This document shows positions 7,883 to 15,864 of a DNA stretch of 64,000 nucleotides, in pieces. The stretch lies in assembly GCF_014649815.1 (NCBI RefSeq), contig NZ_BMTT01000005.1, positions 248,001 through 312,000 on the forward strand, read 5' to 3'. Positions within the stretch are counted from its first letter, which is position 1; each line of letters starts with the position of its first letter. The position numbers and the translations under genes are program-made. The notes below the pieces were generated by a model, which worked only from the letters and a program-made list of their open reading frames with translations, did not search any database and had not been told where the DNA came from. This stretch comes from Streptomyces mutabilis (GTDB taxonomy: Bacteria; Actinomycetota; Actinomycetes; Streptomycetales; Streptomycetaceae).

Positions 7883-8014
7883 GGGCGGCCACTCTGCCGG
7901 GTACGGCGGGGCGTTGTCGACGCCATTTTTTCCTCCCGCCGGGCGCCGGCGGAGCGTCTGCGTCCGCTACTGCGGGACACAGCCGTCGGTTCACCGCACT
8001 TGGGCGGCTCCGAT

Positions 8015-8953
8015 TCACCACGCGTCGATGACCGGCGCGTCGGGTTCGTGCCGCCGCCAGGCCTCGCCGAGACGCGCCAGCCGGTCCACGGCGGCGATTC
8101 CGTGCAGCGATGTAACCCTGCCGTCGCTGACCTCGAACGCCACGGCGCCCACGACCCGGTCCTCGACCACGGCGAGGACGGCCGGGGAACCGTTGACCAG
8201 CGCGATGTGGAACGCGGGTGAGCCGCCGGCCAGCCGACGCTTCGCCGCCGTGGGCTTGAAACCGGCCCGGACGAAGGAGGCGACGCGCTCGCGCGTCGTG
8301 TACCGCAGCAGCCGCCTGGCCAGTCCGGCGCCGTCCGAGACCGCCGTCACGTCGTCGGTGAGCAGTGCCACCAGCCGCTCGGTGCGCCCCGACGCGGCGG
8401 CAGCCAGGAACTCCTCCACCACGCGGCGCGCGGCCGCGGGGTCGGTCTCGCCGCCGCGGCGGCGCTCGGCGGTGACCCGGACCCGAGCCCGGTGGACATG
8501 CTGCTGGCTCGCGGACTCGGTGATGTCGAGGATCCCGGCGATCTCGGCGTGGCTGTAGGAGAACGCCTCACGCAGGACGTACACGGCCCGCTCGACCGGC
8601 GAGAGCCGCTCCATCAAGGTCAGCACGGCCAAGGACACCGATTCGCGCTGCTCGAAGGTGTCGGCGGGGTCGAGCATCGGGTCGCCCTCGAGGAGCGGCT
8701 CGGGCAACCAGGCGCCGGCGGCTCGCTCGTGCCGCGCCTGGGCCGAGCGGAGCCGGTCGAGGCACAGGTTGGTGAGGACCTTGGTCAGCCATGCTTCCGG
8801 AACCTCCACCCGTTCGCGGTCCGCGGCCTGCCAGCGCAGGAACGTGTCCTGCACGGTGTCCTCGGCGTCGGCGGCCGAGCCGAGCAGACGGTACGCGAGC
8901 GAGGCCAGCCTGCCCCGGCTGGCCTCGAACCGATCGATGGCTGCGCTGTCCAC
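8015..8953 (-). CDS. ECF41-type (SigJ-like) RNA polymerase sigma factor with C-terminal SnoaL-like domain
   Basis: The 312-residue protein has sigma region 2 (RLASLAYRLLGSAADAEDTVQDTFLRW, residues ~14-40) and region 4 (LSPVERAVYVLREAFSYSHAEIAGILDITESASQQHVHRAR, ~115-155), then a ~130-residue SnoaL/NTF2-like extension. That extension is the hallmark of ECF41 factors, which lack a separate anti-sigma and are controlled by it. The conserved DGGGK motif of the extension appears here as SDGAGLARR, a deviation that may alter regulation. The GTG start at 8953 lies ten bases after the FAD oxidoreductase stop, so the two form an operon. ECF41 factors usually control this COE-type neighbour, as the promoter-like element upstream suggests. 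Confidence 0.87.
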   Translation of the reverse strand: MDSAAIDRFEASRGRLASLAYRLLGSAADAEDTVQDTFLRWQAADRERVEVPEAWLTKVLTNLCLDRLRSAQARHERAAGAWLPEPLLEGDPMLDPADTFEQRESVSLAVLTLMERLSPVERAVYVLREAFSYSHAEIAGILDITESASQQHVHRARVRVTAERRRGGETDPAAARRVVEEFLAAAASGRTERLVALLTDDVTAVSDGAGLARRLLRYTTRERVASFVRAGFKPTAAKRRLAGGSPAFHIALVNGSPAVLAVVEDRVVGAVAFEVSDGRVTSLHGIAAVDRLARLGEAWRRHEPDAPVIDAW

Positions 8954-8963
8954 GTGGGGCAGC

Positions 8964-10157
8964 CTAGGCGGCGGCGACCCTCGTACCGGACCGGTCGTCC
9001 GTGGCGGCCAGGCGGCGCCGGCGCTTCGGCATGCCGAAAGTGGGGTGGGCGATGCCCAACGCGGCCCCCTTGAGCACGCCCGCCTTGAGCCGCGCGGCGG
9101 TCCGGCCGCCCAGGTACCAGGACTTCGACCGGACGTCCCCGTCCACCATCTGGAAGATCGCGTCCCGCCGCCCGAGGCTGATGTGGTTGCCGTAGTACTT
9201 GAGCCCGGTGGTCGGAATGCCGCCGCCCGTCAGGCGGGTGATGATCGCGGCGGTCGCCTGCATGTTGGTGAAGCCGGCCGAGGCGCAGGACATCGGCAGT
9301 GGCCGTCCGTTGTCGCCGATCGCGTAGGCGCAGTCACCGGCGGCGTAGACGTCCGGGTGGGAGACCGAGCGCATGGTGCGGTCGACGACGATCTGGCCGG
9401 TCTCGGCGACCTCCAGGCCGCCGGCGGCGGCGAGCGGATGCACGGCGAACCCGGCCGACCACACGGTGACGTCGGCCGGGACGGTCGTCCCGGCGGCGGT
9501 GAGCACGCGCGTCGGCTCCACGGCGGTGACGCAGGTGTGTTCGTGGACGGTGACGCCGAGCCGGTCGAAGGCCTGGCGCAGGTGGCGGCGGGCCTTCGGG
9601 GAGAGCCAGGCGCCCAGCTCGCCGCGGGCGGCGAGCGCGACCGAGAGGTCGGGCCGGGACTCGGCGAACTCGGTGGCGGTCTCGATACCGGTCAGTCCCT
9701 CGCCGACGACCAGCACGGTGCCGCCCCCGCCCAGGCCGACCAGGCGCTCGCGCAGCCGCAACGCCGAGGGCCGGCCGGCCACGTCGTAGGCGTACTCGGC
9801 CACGCCGGGGACGTCGTGGTGGGCCACGGAGCTGCCCAGTGCGTAGAGCAGCGTGTCGTACCCGAGCTCGCCGTCACCCTCCTCGCCGGTCACGGCGACG
9901 GAACGACGCCCGGGGTCGATGCCGGTGACGCGGGCGAGGCGCAGGTGTACCCCGGTGCCCGCGAACACCTCGGTGAGCTCGGGGAACGCGATGTCCTGGC
10001 CGACGGCGAGCTGGTGGAGGCGCATCCGCTCGACGAAGTCGGGCACGGCGTTGACGACGGTGATCTCGGTGTCGGCGGGGGAGAGCCTGCGGGCCAGGTT
10101 GCCGGCGGCGAAGGCTCCGGCGTATCCGGCGCCGAGGACGACTATGCGGTGCTTCAT
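8964..10157 (-). CDS. FAD/NAD(P)H-dependent oxidoreductase (NDH-2-like), ECF41 partner
   Basis: The 397-residue flavoprotein starts with a dinucleotide-binding GAGYAGAFAAGNLARR (residues ~9-24). It has a second Rossmann motif GTVLVVGEGLTGIETATEFAE (~150-170) and the C-terminal FAD motif SHPDVYAAGDCAYA (~265-278), the pattern of pyridine nucleotide-disulfide oxidoreductases and type II NADH dehydrogenases. No redox-active CxxC is visible. Carboxymuconolactone decarboxylases, oxidoreductases and epimerases (COE genes) are the known neighbours and targets of ECF41 sigma factors, and this is the 'O' type. The ATG at 10157 has AGGAG ten bases upstream. It is the first gene of the operon with the sigma factor. 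Confidence 0.85.
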   Translation of the reverse strand: MKHRIVVLGAGYAGAFAAGNLARRLSPADTEITVVNAVPDFVERMRLHQLAVGQDIAFPELTEVFAGTGVHLRLARVTGIDPGRRSVAVTGEEGDGELGYDTLLYALGSSVAHHDVPGVAEYAYDVAGRPSALRLRERLVGLGGGGTVLVVGEGLTGIETATEFAESRPDLSVALAARGELGAWLSPKARRHLRQAFDRLGVTVHEHTCVTAVEPTRVLTAAGTTVPADVTVWSAGFAVHPLAAAGGLEVAETGQIVVDRTMRSVSHPDVYAAGDCAYAIGDNGRPLPMSCASAGFTNMQATAAIITRLTGGGIPTTGLKYYGNHISLGRRDAIFQMVDGDVRSKSWYLGGRTAARLKAGVLKGAALGIAHPTFGMPKRRRRLAATDDRSGTRVAAA

Positions 10158-10454
10158 GACAGCGCTCCTGTCTCATTCGCGTGCCCCCTGAACGAGACGG
10201 CGCCCCGATTGCTGACAGGAGTCCAGTATGACGTGGGTCACTGTTTTCCAGTGTCAGTCTCTCCCTGAAGTGGAGATCGATAGTTGAAACGTTCAATGCG
10301 CGGGCGGTGCTGTCGAGTGGGCTTGCGGTCGTGAGCGCACGGGTTCCGGGTGCGCGGCCGGAGCGGGGCCTTGGCCTCGCGCGGCAGAGGCGTATCCACT
10401 TGTCCGCCGTCCGCCGTCCGCGACTCCGGTGCGACCCTGCGGTGGGACGCGAAA
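10158..10454. other. Intergenic region between the M15 peptidase and the ECF41 operon
   Basis: Apart from the promoter-like element at 10191-10217 and the terminator at 10455-10501, I see nothing coding. The region contains several short AT-richer patches (near 10225-10290) that may hold the operon's upstream control sequences. Confidence 0.4.
10191..10217 (-). promoter_or_regulatory. Possible ECF41 autoregulatory promoter
   Basis: Reading the minus strand, TGTCA (10217-10213), 18 bases, then CGTT (10194-10191) approximates the ECF41 promoter pattern of TGTCACA at -35 and CGTC at -10. It ends 34 bases before the start of the oxidoreductase gene. The -10 has one mismatch, so this is tentative. 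Confidence 0.4.
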
Positions 10455-10501
10455 GCCCGCGTGCCCGGTGAAGGCTGGACACCTCCACCGGTCACGCGGG
10501 C
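10455..10501 (-). terminator. Strong rho-independent-type hairpin after the peptidase gene
   Basis: Arms GCCCGCGTG (10455-10463) and CACGCGGGC (10493-10501) are perfect complements. They continue inward after a one-base mismatch as CCGGTG (10465-10470) and CACCGG (10486-10491), making a 15-bp stem with a 15-base loop. It lies 18 bp past the peptidase stop codon. There is no U-tract, as is usual in Streptomyces. Confidence 0.75.
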
Positions 10502-10518
10502 CTTCACCGTGGGTGCCG

Positions 10519-11253
10519 TCAGATGCCGCAGGTGGGAGCCGACCAGTACGGTGACGGGTCGAAGGCGACGTGCGTGTGGTCGTTGTGGCCGGGGTAGCCC
10601 GGGCCGAGGATCTCCGAGAAGCCGTGCGTCCTGGACTGCTGGGCGAGCCGGCACAGGGACGGTGAGCCGACGAGGTCCGCCGCGTCGCCGTAGAGGTGCC
10701 GACTGGTGGCGGAGCCGCCGACCGCGTTGTTGCAGGCGCGGGAGCGGAAGCCGCTGGAGATGGTGATCGGGACGTCGCCGAGGGCGTGGCGCATCGCCTC
10801 CAGCTTCCACATGGTCTTGAGGGCGTTCGCCTTGGCGGTGGCCGCGGAGACCGCGCCGCCGGACCAGTCCGAGTTGCACTTGTTGAGTTCGGCGTAGCTG
10901 AAGTGGACGGGCGTGCAGTCCGCGTCCTGGAGTGCGTAGATCTTGCTGAAGGTCGCGGGGCCGGCGACGCCGTCCGCGCTCAGTCCGTACGCGGCCTGGA
11001 ACTTCTTGACGGCTGCGGCGGTCCGCGCGCCGTACTGGCCGTCGTAGGAGAGCCGTTCGCCGGAGGTCACCCAGCCGGCGACCCGGATCTGGAGCTGGGT
11101 GACGTCGCTGCCGGAAGCTCCTTGGGAGAGGGTGCGGTTCCAGGTGTAGCAGGAGTCGGCGTGCGCTGTGCCGGCGGTGGAGCCGACCCCGACCGCCGCA
11201 CCAGCCATGAGCATGACAAAAGAGAGGAGCAGACGTGACGCGCGTCTGAACAT
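10519..11253 (-). CDS. Secreted peptidoglycan peptidase, M15A family, with PG-binding domain (zinc D-Ala-D-Ala carboxypeptidase type)
   Basis: The protein (~244 residues) is exported. It has a basic start FRRASRLLL, a hydrophobic core and an A-x-A-like cleavage site near AGTAHADSC. Next comes a peptidoglycan-binding domain 1 (LSQGASGSDVTQLQIRVAG ... YDGQYGARTAAAVKKFQAAYGLSADGVAGPATF). The C-terminal peptidase M15 domain shows the metal-binding SRHLYGDAADL (His and Asp) and the later NDHTHVAF. The architecture matches the Streptomyces albus G zinc DD-carboxypeptidase. It acts outside the cell on wall cross-links. I placed the start at 11253 because GGGAGG lies six bases before that ATG; a longer in-frame start at 11322 would put extra residues before the signal peptide. 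Confidence 0.85.
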   Translation of the reverse strand: MFRRASRLLLSFVMLMAGAAVGVGSTAGTAHADSCYTWNRTLSQGASGSDVTQLQIRVAGWVTSGERLSYDGQYGARTAAAVKKFQAAYGLSADGVAGPATFSKIYALQDADCTPVHFSYAELNKCNSDWSGGAVSAATAKANALKTMWKLEAMRHALGDVPITISSGFRSRACNNAVGGSATSRHLYGDAADLVGSPSLCRLAQQSRTHGFSEILGPGYPGHNDHTHVAFDPSPYWSAPTCGI

Positions 11254-11479
11254 CCCGGCCTCCCGACCGTTGAGTCGACAACAACCGGAGTCCAGCGTGC
11301 GGCAACGAGCTACGCGCGTCAATGGCGCTTCGGTGAAGTCGAGTCGACGTTCGGGGGCCCTGTGGGGTCGGCCTGCGCGACCGAAGGCTGCGCAGGCCGC
11401 GCGGGAACTGGCCGCTGTCGAAGGTCCTGGGGGCCGACGCGCTCAGGCACAGGTCGCGTCAGGTCGACGTGCCACCCAG

Positions 11480-12361
11480 TCAGCGCACCAGCAGGTCGAC
11501 CACACCCGTCAGGTCCTCCTCGCCGCTGCCCTCCGACAGGCGTCGGCGCATCAACTCGAAGTAGGGATCGAGCAGTTCCGAGCTGACGCCCTGCTGTTCG
11601 GCGGTGTTCAGGAAGGTCGGTGTGCCGGCCACCTGCATGGCGAGATTGGACACGACACCCTTGGTGTAGTCACCGCTCCGCAGTTGGTCGGCGGTCTGGT
11701 GAACCCCCGGGGCCATCGCGACCAGCCAGTCGGCCAGCAGCGGCGCGAACGAGACGGGGTCGATGTCCTCCTTGCGGATCAGCGCAAAGGCGTGCGCGGC
11801 CCCGGCGAACATCCCGTACATGGCACTGAGCAGCGCCACATCGTGGAGAGCCGCGAAGCCCGCGTCCTCTCCGACGTAGGTGGTGCCGACCGGGACCCCC
11901 AGCGTCTCCCGGTGCCGCTCGAACAGCTCCGGTGAGCCGCTGTAGAAGACGTAGCCGCCGGCCTCCGGGACACCGATCATCGGAGGGACAGCCATGATTC
12001 CGCCGTCCAGGTAGCGGGCGCCGCGTTCGCGGGCCCACTCGTCACGGGCGCGGGCTTGGGCGGGGGTGCTGGTGGTCAGGTTGACCAGGTCCTTGCCGGT
12101 CAGGTCGCTGTCGGCCAGGGCCTCGCCGACTGACGCGTCGTCGAGCAGGCAGACGACGACGAGGGTGTTGGCCGCGACCGCCTCGGCGGCGCTGTCCGAG
12201 ACCCGCACCCCCTCGGCGGCGAGCGCCGCGGCGCGGGCCGGGTTGCGGTTCCAGACCGTGAGCCGGTGACCGGCGGCGAGCCAGGTACGGGCCAGAGCGG
12301 TTCCCATCGCGCCGAGGCCCAGCAGCGTGAGGGAGGTCTTCTCAACGGTGTGCTTTGTCAT
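11480..12361 (-). CDS. NAD(P)-dependent oxidoreductase, imine-reductase / 6-phosphogluconate dehydrogenase-like
   Basis: The 293-residue protein begins with an N-terminal Rossmann motif LTLLGLGAMGTALARTWLAAGHRLTVWNRNPAR (residues ~8-40) and the beta-hydroxyacid dehydrogenase-like block DLVNLTTSTPAQARARDEWARERGARYLDGGIMAVP (~88-125). It ends in an all-helical dimerisation domain. This is the layout of bacterial imine reductases (IREDs). The first Arg after WN suggests NADPH preference. The ATG at 12361 was chosen because it opens the Rossmann domain. The gene is divergent from an HxlR regulator (12459), which probably represses it through the palindrome between them. The natural substrate is unknown. 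Confidence 0.83.
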   Translation of the reverse strand: MTKHTVEKTSLTLLGLGAMGTALARTWLAAGHRLTVWNRNPARAAALAAEGVRVSDSAAEAVAANTLVVVCLLDDASVGEALADSDLTGKDLVNLTTSTPAQARARDEWARERGARYLDGGIMAVPPMIGVPEAGGYVFYSGSPELFERHRETLGVPVGTTYVGEDAGFAALHDVALLSAMYGMFAGAAHAFALIRKEDIDPVSFAPLLADWLVAMAPGVHQTADQLRSGDYTKGVVSNLAMQVAGTPTFLNTAEQQGVSSELLDPYFELMRRRLSEGSGEEDLTGVVDLLVR

Positions 12362-12395
12362 GCGGATCAGGCTGGTCCGAGACGCGAAGTCGATC

Positions 12396-12407
12396 AAGTA
12401 CGTACTT
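12396..12407. promoter_or_regulatory. Perfect palindrome AAGTACGTACTT between divergent genes (candidate HxlR operator)
   Basis: This 12-base perfect palindrome lies 35 bp upstream of the reductase ATG and 52 bp upstream of the hxlR-family ATG. HxlR/YodB-type regulators commonly bind GTAC-containing dyads. It is also the most AT-rich stretch of the intergenic region, so it overlaps the likely promoters. Confidence 0.55.
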
Positions 12408-12458
12408 TCGAGTGGGTGGTTACCCTGGGGTGAGTGAGCACGGCACGAGGGGTGGGAC

Positions 12459-12833
12459 ATGACGACGCTGAACCGGCCGGGTGCACCAGACGGGCACGTC
12501 TGCGGTATCGACACCGCGATGGAGGTGATCGGCGGCAAGTGGAAGGTGCTGATCCTCTGGGCACTGCACGAGCATCCCTACCGCCGCTTCGGCGAGGTGC
12601 GCCGACTGATTCCGGGCATCACCGAGAAGGTGCTCGCCTCCCACCTGCGTGAGATGGAGGCGGACGGGATCGTGCGCCGTGTCTCCTACGACGAGGTGCC
12701 GCCGCGCGTCGAGTACTCGCTGACGGAGGACGGCACGCGCCTCAACGACGCACTCGAGCCGCTGGCCGTCTGGGGACGCGAGCGGCTCACCGCCCGATCA
12801 GCGCAGCACAGCCCGTCATCGGTGGCGGGGTGA
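12459..12833 (+). CDS. HxlR-family transcriptional regulator
   Basis: The 124-residue winged-helix regulator has the HxlR signature. A cysteine near the N-terminus (HVCGIDTAMEVIGGKWKVLILWAL) is followed by RRFGEVRRLIPGITEKVLASHLREMEADGIVRRVSYDEVPPRVEYSLTEDG, which is the recognition helix and wing. The C-terminus is short and disordered. The N-terminal Cys is often the redox or electrophile sensor in this family. Its divergent partner is the IRED-like reductase, so the regulator probably senses an electrophile or imine-type compound and controls that gene through the palindrome at 12396-12407. The ATG at 12459 follows GGGGTGGG. Confidence 0.87.
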   Translation: MTTLNRPGAPDGHVCGIDTAMEVIGGKWKVLILWALHEHPYRRFGEVRRLIPGITEKVLASHLREMEADGIVRRVSYDEVPPRVEYSLTEDGTRLNDALEPLAVWGRERLTARSAQHSPSSVAG

Positions 12834-12882
12834 GCGGACGGCCGGCCGCCCCGACGGCGATCGTCCGAGCCGCAACGCGCGC

Positions 12883-13488
12883 GTGACGGTCGGACCCGCG
12901 CAGGCGTACGTGGAAGCAAATCGTGAACGATCAGGCGACCTGGCGTCGAGGGGCGGCGTGCGATTCTCCGACGGTCCGACCGTACATTGTGAAGTCTATG
13001 TCGAGATGGCCGTGCCGCGGGTCTGGGAACTGGTGACGGACATACGTCTGCCCGCCCGGCTCAGCCCGGAGCTGCGGCGTGTCGAATGGCTCGGTGGCGC
13101 GGAGCGGCCCTCGGTGGGTGCCCGCTTCGCGGGCTACAACCATCACCAGCAGCTCGGTGAGTGGCGGACCGTCTCTCAGGTGGTCGAGCTGGACGAGCGG
13201 CGGGTGTTCGCCTGGGCCGTCATGGATGCGGACGGCCGATATGGAGAACCGACGCTGGACCCGGCCGGACCCATGGCGTCCTGGCGCTACGAACTCGAGT
13301 CCGAGGGCAGGGGCACCAGGCTGCGGCAGTCGGTCCTCGTAGGGCCTGGCCGCAGCGGAGTCACGATGGCCCTCGAGCGCTGGCCGGACCGGGAGGAGGA
13401 GGTCATCGCCTTCCGCATGAACGAGCTGCGCGCGGGGATGGGGACCACCCTTCGTGGCATCAAGGCGCTGGCCGAAGTAGGCGCCTGA
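12883..13488 (+). CDS. SRPBCC family protein (polyketide cyclase/dehydrase type)
   Basis: The translated protein (201 residues, or 176 if the GTG at 12958 is used) has the START-like pattern. Its N-terminal strand is VHCEVYVEMAVPRVWELVTDIRLPARLSPELRRVEWLGGAE, followed by GARFAGYNHHQQLGEWRTVSQVVELDERRVFAWAV, and it closes on a C-terminal helix FRMNELRAGMGTTLRGIKALAE. The sequence resembles the common Streptomyces SRPBCC proteins annotated as polyketide cyclases. The first ~25 codons from 12883 do not fit the fold, and GTG 12958 after a GAGGGG run is an equally good start. It begins 50 bp after the hxlR gene on the same strand. The ligand is unknown. Confidence 0.72.
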   Translation: MTVGPAQAYVEANRERSGDLASRGGVRFSDGPTVHCEVYVEMAVPRVWELVTDIRLPARLSPELRRVEWLGGAERPSVGARFAGYNHHQQLGEWRTVSQVVELDERRVFAWAVMDADGRYGEPTLDPAGPMASWRYELESEGRGTRLRQSVLVGPGRSGVTMALERWPDREEEVIAFRMNELRAGMGTTLRGIKALAEVGA

Positions 13489-13596
13489 GACCACTACCCG
13501 CCCGGGAGCCCGAGCTGTGTTCTGCCGTGAGCGCCCCGGCGGAATCTGTGTATTCGCCAAGAATCAAGGAGCTGACGTCCCGGAGAAGCCGGACTG

Positions 13597-13839
13597 ATGA
13601 ACCCGATGTACCACCTGGTCGACAAGCCGAACCCCGCCAGGACCAAGCACTGGTGGATCCGGCTCGGCAGCTCCGGCTCCGACACCTCGCTCACCGTCTC
13701 CGCCGACCTCGCCGCCGCCCACGGTCTGGGTGACGAGGTCAGCCACCTCTACTGCTGGGACGCGGGCCACGGCACCGACGAGGACGCCGGCGACTTCATC
13801 GAGTGGATCGCCAGGACGGCCGGTCACAGCGCGGCGTGA
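13597..13839 (+). pseudogene. C-terminal fragment of a tannase-family (subtype B) alpha/beta hydrolase
   Basis: Eighty residues are left of an esterase that is normally over 400 long. HWWIRLGSSGSDTSLTVSADLAAAHGLGDEV matches the IRxGxxDxDTS block that carries the catalytic Asp in bacterial tannases, and YCWDAGHGTDEDAGDFIEWI carries the catalytic His. The nucleophile-serine half is absent; upstream of 13597 there is only unrelated sequence. It can fold only as an inactive stub. Its stop overlaps the converging AraC stop by 16 bp. Its position next to a quercetinase gene suggests that it once cleaved the depside or galloyl ester in the same degradation route. Confidence 0.6.
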
Positions 13840-14759
13840 TCCGTCGCCGGTTCACAGGGCTTCGTCAGCGACCGGAACTCGGTCGGCGTCATCCCGGTGT
13901 GCTGGCGGAAGAAGGCACTGAACACCGTCGGGTAGGCGAAGCCGGTGCGTTGGCTGATCGCGGCGGGCGGCAGGGACGTGTGGATGAGCAGGCGTTTCGC
14001 CTCCAGGAGCACCCGGTCGTCGATGTAGCGCTTGGCGCCGCACCCGAGGGCCGCCCGGGTCGCCCGGGTGAGCGTGCGGGCGCTGTAACCGAGCTGTTCG
14101 GCGTAGTCCTCGACCCGGTGGGTCCGTCCGAAGCCCTCTTCGACAGCCCGGCGGAACAGGTGGAACGGCTCGCTGCCGGCGGAGCGCGTCTGCTTCCGCG
14201 GGTCGGCGAGGTGGGCGAGCCGGATGAGGATCACCGAGAGCAGGTCGCGCAACGTCTCGACGTACGCCTCCAGCGTCAGACCGGGCAGCTCCTTGTGCTC
14301 GTCGACGAGTGCGTCGAGGTAGCGGAGCAGGGCCGCCTGACGCGCCGCGCCCGGCGAGACGAGGCGGTACGGGGCGTGCTCGCCGTCCCGGATCAGGGCG
14401 TCGGTCGCGGCGTTGGGGAAGCCGGTCGGGAAGACCAGCACGGTGGCGTCGCAGTCCCCGGGCCCGTCCGGGAACTGGAGGACCTGCCCGGGCCACACCC
14501 ACAGCCAGTCGCCGGCCCCCGCGGTGCAGGAGGTGAAGTCCACCGAGCACGCCAGCCGCCCTCCGCGCACCGCGACGATCAGATGGAAGGCGAGCCGTGC
14601 GGGCAGGGTCAGGGGCAGCTTCCGCTCGGCGGCACGGGCGGCGAGCCCGGGCAGGTCGAGGACGTCCAGGCCCGGAGGTCTGCCCGGCGCCGGGCGGTAC
14701 GGCATTCTCGGGATTCCGCTCGGCCGACGGTCGGCCGCGAACTGTCCGTTTTCCTTCAT
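13824..14759 (-). CDS. AraC-family transcriptional regulator next to the quercetinase gene
   Basis: The 311-residue protein has an N-terminal cupin-like sensing domain (LAFHLIVAVRGGRLACSVDFTSCTAGAGDWLWVWPGQVLQF, about residues 55-95) and a C-terminal double helix-turn-helix (VEDYAEQLGYSARTLTRATRAALGCGAKRYIDDRVLLEAKRLLIHTSLPPAAISQRTGFAYPTVFSAFFRQHTGMTPTEFR, ~215-295). It is divergent from queD with 117 bp between start codons and an inverted repeat in that gap, so it probably controls queD in response to a flavonoid or breakdown product. It is paralogous in layout to the AraC regulator at 38133-39053, sharing the WLWVxPGQVxxF block. The start at 14759 is the first ATG before the sensor domain. 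Confidence 0.85.
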   Translation of the reverse strand: MKENGQFAADRRPSGIPRMPYRPAPGRPPGLDVLDLPGLAARAAERKLPLTLPARLAFHLIVAVRGGRLACSVDFTSCTAGAGDWLWVWPGQVLQFPDGPGDCDATVLVFPTGFPNAATDALIRDGEHAPYRLVSPGAARQAALLRYLDALVDEHKELPGLTLEAYVETLRDLLSVILIRLAHLADPRKQTRSAGSEPFHLFRRAVEEGFGRTHRVEDYAEQLGYSARTLTRATRAALGCGAKRYIDDRVLLEAKRLLIHTSLPPAAISQRTGFAYPTVFSAFFRQHTGMTPTEFRSLTKPCEPATDHAAL

Positions 14760-14823
14760 CGCGTGCCCGAGTGTATGCCGATGAGTCTGTCGTGGCGGTC
14801 CTAGGTTGGGCGGCAGGAAGCGC

Positions 14824-14852
14824 GACCGGGACGAGCCGTAGAGGTCCCGGTC
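14824..14852 (+). promoter_or_regulatory. Inverted repeat in the queD 5' region
   Basis: GACCGGGAC (14824-14832) and GTCCCGGTC (14844-14852) form a perfect 9-bp dyad with an 11-base loop. It ends 24 bp before the queD ATG and just ahead of the AAGGAAGG ribosome site. It may be an operator for the divergent AraC regulator or a leader hairpin. Confidence 0.55.
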
Positions 14853-14876
14853 CCGCGGCTATAAGGAAGGACCACC

Positions 14877-15437
14877 ATGACCATCGAGTTCGCCACCCGC
14901 TACCGCGAGCGCTCCCACATCCCCACCGAGCCGGGCAAGCCCTACTTCATCGAGAAGGGCATGGGCGACCGCGCCCACCTCTTCACGGACATGTTCACCA
15001 TCTACGCCGGCGGCGAGCAGACCGAGAACACCTTCAACTTCTTCACCTGCGAGGGGCCCAGGGGAGACGTCATCCCGGCCCATTCCCACCCGGACACCTA
15101 CGAGGTCTTCTACGTCACGGACGGTGCGGTGCGCCTGTTCGTCGAAGATCTGGGGGGCGAGCAGTACGAGAAGCTGCTCACGGCGGGCGACTTCGGCTTC
15201 GTACCGAAGAACTGCCCGCACGCCTACCGCATCGAGCGCCACCACAGCCGGATCGTCGGCGTCGCCGCCGGCCCGGGCGGCACCTTCGAGCGGTTCTTCG
15301 AGAACCTCGGCACGCCCACGGACGAACTCACCGCGCCCCAGCGGCCGTACGTGCCCGAGCCGCACAAGTTCGCAACCGTGCCGCAGCAGTACGACGTGAA
15401 CTTCCTGCCCGACCACAAGTGGCGCACCGGCAACTGA
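14877..15437 (+). CDS. queD: Quercetin dioxygenase, monocupin type
   Basis: This 186-residue cupin closely matches my memory of QueD from Streptomyces sp. FLA in length and sequence style. That enzyme is a nickel- or cobalt-dependent quercetin 2,4-dioxygenase that opens the flavonol C ring and releases CO and a depside. Metal ligands are in the cupin motif 1 HSHPDTYEVFYVTDG (His, His, Glu at ~69, 71 and 76) and motif 2 GDFGFVPKNCPHAYRI (His ~115). The substrate channel loop FNFFTCEGPRGDVIPA is conserved. The ATG at 14877 follows AAGGAAGGACC. The gene is divergent from an AraC regulator and was followed by an amidohydrolase gene that is now broken. Confidence 0.85.
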   Translation: MTIEFATRYRERSHIPTEPGKPYFIEKGMGDRAHLFTDMFTIYAGGEQTENTFNFFTCEGPRGDVIPAHSHPDTYEVFYVTDGAVRLFVEDLGGEQYEKLLTAGDFGFVPKNCPHAYRIERHHSRIVGVAAGPGGTFERFFENLGTPTDELTAPQRPYVPEPHKFATVPQQYDVNFLPDHKWRTGN

Positions 15438-15486
15438 CCACCGTCACCCCGACGCCCGTCCGTCCGCCGCAGAAAGGGAAAGCCGC

Positions 15487-15864
15487 GTGACCACCGCCGC
15501 CCCCGGCTACCTCGACGTGCACGCCCACTTCGTCACCGACTCCTACGTACGCCGGGCACGGGCCGCAGGTCACGAACTGCCCGACGGTGTCCCCGCCCTG
15601 GCCCACCTGGTCCGCCGCCGCGCACCTGGAACGGATGGACCGCTGCGGCGTGGAGACCTCTATACTCTCGATCTCCTCCCCGGGCATCCACTTCGGCGAC
15701 GACGCAGCCCGCCGGCTGGCCCGTGAGGTCAACGAGGCCGGCGCCTACACCGGCCGCGAGCATCCCTGCCGCTTCGGCCTGTTCGCCTCGCTGCCCCTCC
15801 CGGACGTCGACGGCGCGCTGCGGAGATCACGTACGCCTACCACACCCTGAACGCCGACGGCGTC
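15487..15864 (+). pseudogene. Frameshifted and truncated amidohydrolase (gamma-resorcylate/ACMS-decarboxylase type)
   Basis: The frame starts at a GTG (15487) after AAAGGG and reads PGYLDVHAHFVTDSYVRRARAAGH, whose HAH is the metal-binding start of PF04909 amidohydrolases. One extra C near 15601 breaks the frame. The second frame gives AAHLERMDRCGVETSILSISSPGIHFGDDAARRLAREVNEAG and CRFGLFASLPLPDVDGAL. One base is missing near 15825, after which EITYAYHTLNADGV follows before homology is lost. About 125 of the usual ~320 residues remain. It begins 49 bp after queD; trihydroxybenzoate decarboxylation after depside hydrolysis would be a sensible former role. Confidence 0.75.

Noticed and set aside
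13597-13839. Considered as an intact 80-residue gene
   Set aside because: Its sequence aligns by memory only with the last part of tannases (Asp and His blocks) and lacks the serine nucleophile half, so a fragment is more likely.
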